DNA of 64,000 bases, taken from NCBI GenBank assembly GCA_905221605.1, contig CAJNDS010002133.1, forward strand, positions 173,365-237,364. The letters are read 5' to 3'. The position numbers were made by a program, and so were the translations under genes. Below are positions 63,709 through 64,000 of this stretch, piece by piece. The DNA is from Symbiodinium natans. Taxonomy: Eukaryota > Sar > Dinophyceae > Suessiales > Symbiodiniaceae. The notes beneath the pieces were generated by a model, which was not told where the DNA came from, searched no databases, and saw only the letters and a list, made by a program, of their open reading frames with translations. Numbering within the stretch: the stretch's first letter is position 1; each line of letters begins with the position of its first letter.

Positions 63709-64000
63709 AGCCTTCGAGATGTAGGCAATTCTCCAAATGTGGGAACGCCCTTGGCCGCCTGCGCCAGGGACACCTGGACACAGTACCCTAAACTGCCTAA
63801 ACCTCTTAACCCTGAACCCACGCTGGGTAGGCCCGTTGGGGATATTCGATGCTTTCCCTAGTTGGGTTTAGGGGGATCACGTTTAGGAATATTTTTCACA
63901 GGGCATTTGCAGTGCCAAGCTGGGTAAAATTTGCGAAATTACTAGGGGTTCAGGTCCGAGGAAAGCTTTTTTGGAACCTGTAGGTCTGTGGGGCTTAGTG
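63709..64000. other. window edge, no supported gene
   Basis: Unique sequence with two isolated telomere-like units. Nothing assigned. Confidence 0.3.

Noticed and set aside
1-64000. Chromosome end
   Set aside because: Telomeric arrays are short, in both orientations and spread throughout with unique DNA between, so they are interstitial.
1-64000. CRISPR-like repeat-spacer arrays
   Set aside because: The regular island spacing between arrays superficially resembles one, but the repeats are simple telomeric units in opposite orientations.

Overview
The window looks like nuclear DNA of a dinoflagellate. It has TTTAGGG-type telomeric repeats, GC-rich mini-exons of about 40-150 nt, a unidirectional tandem gene array, at least one intron that does not begin with GT, and a partial match to the dinoflagellate spliced leader near 62835. 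No rRNA, tRNA or CRISPR array was recognised. All readings were made by eye.

The dominant structure is dozens of interstitial telomeric arrays, (CCCTAAA)n and (TTTAGGG)n, in both orientations. They are not at a chromosome end. In many places a C-strand array on the left and a G-strand array on the right bracket a GC-rich segment of about 90-125 bp. Many of these segments can be read as exons, with AG just after the C-array and GT at or inside the G-array (often the GT of GTTTAGGG). Neighbouring segments can often be joined in one frame. The central inference is that telomeric repeats are the terminal sequences of introns, giving introns of the form GTTTAGGG...CCCTAAA..AG whose ends are inverted repeats. 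Short open segments with free choice of splice site are easy to chain, so single exon calls are tentative. The idea as a whole is testable with RNA reads.

Layout. 1-6.8 kb: candidate minus-strand split gene and isolated exons. 8-10 kb: two candidate plus-strand genes. 10.7-30.7 kb: seven tandem minus-strand copies of one gene for a lysine-rich, probably coiled-coil protein, with two decayed relatives between copies. 32-34.8 kb: a foldback minisatellite and an AT-rich degenerate repeat, enclosed by a long inverted repeat. 35-56 kb: many candidate split genes, mostly plus strand, with unknown products. 57.3-58.2 kb: an intact single-exon class I SAM-dependent methyltransferase, the only gene with a clear family. 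It is divergent from a candidate five-exon gene at 58.4-59.7 kb. 60-63.6 kb: further candidate genes, including a four-exon model with start and stop at 61.1-61.8 kb.

A second layer is several families of 80-120 bp terminal-inverted-repeat elements (MITE- or introner-like). Some appear to coincide with whole introns. One family carries a CCTAAACCCC motif at which telomeric arrays have expanded. Filled/empty comparisons between paralogous segments show that telomeric arrays are gained inside existing sequence, sometimes with flanking duplications. This suggests that intron birth and telomeric-repeat gain are linked in this genome.
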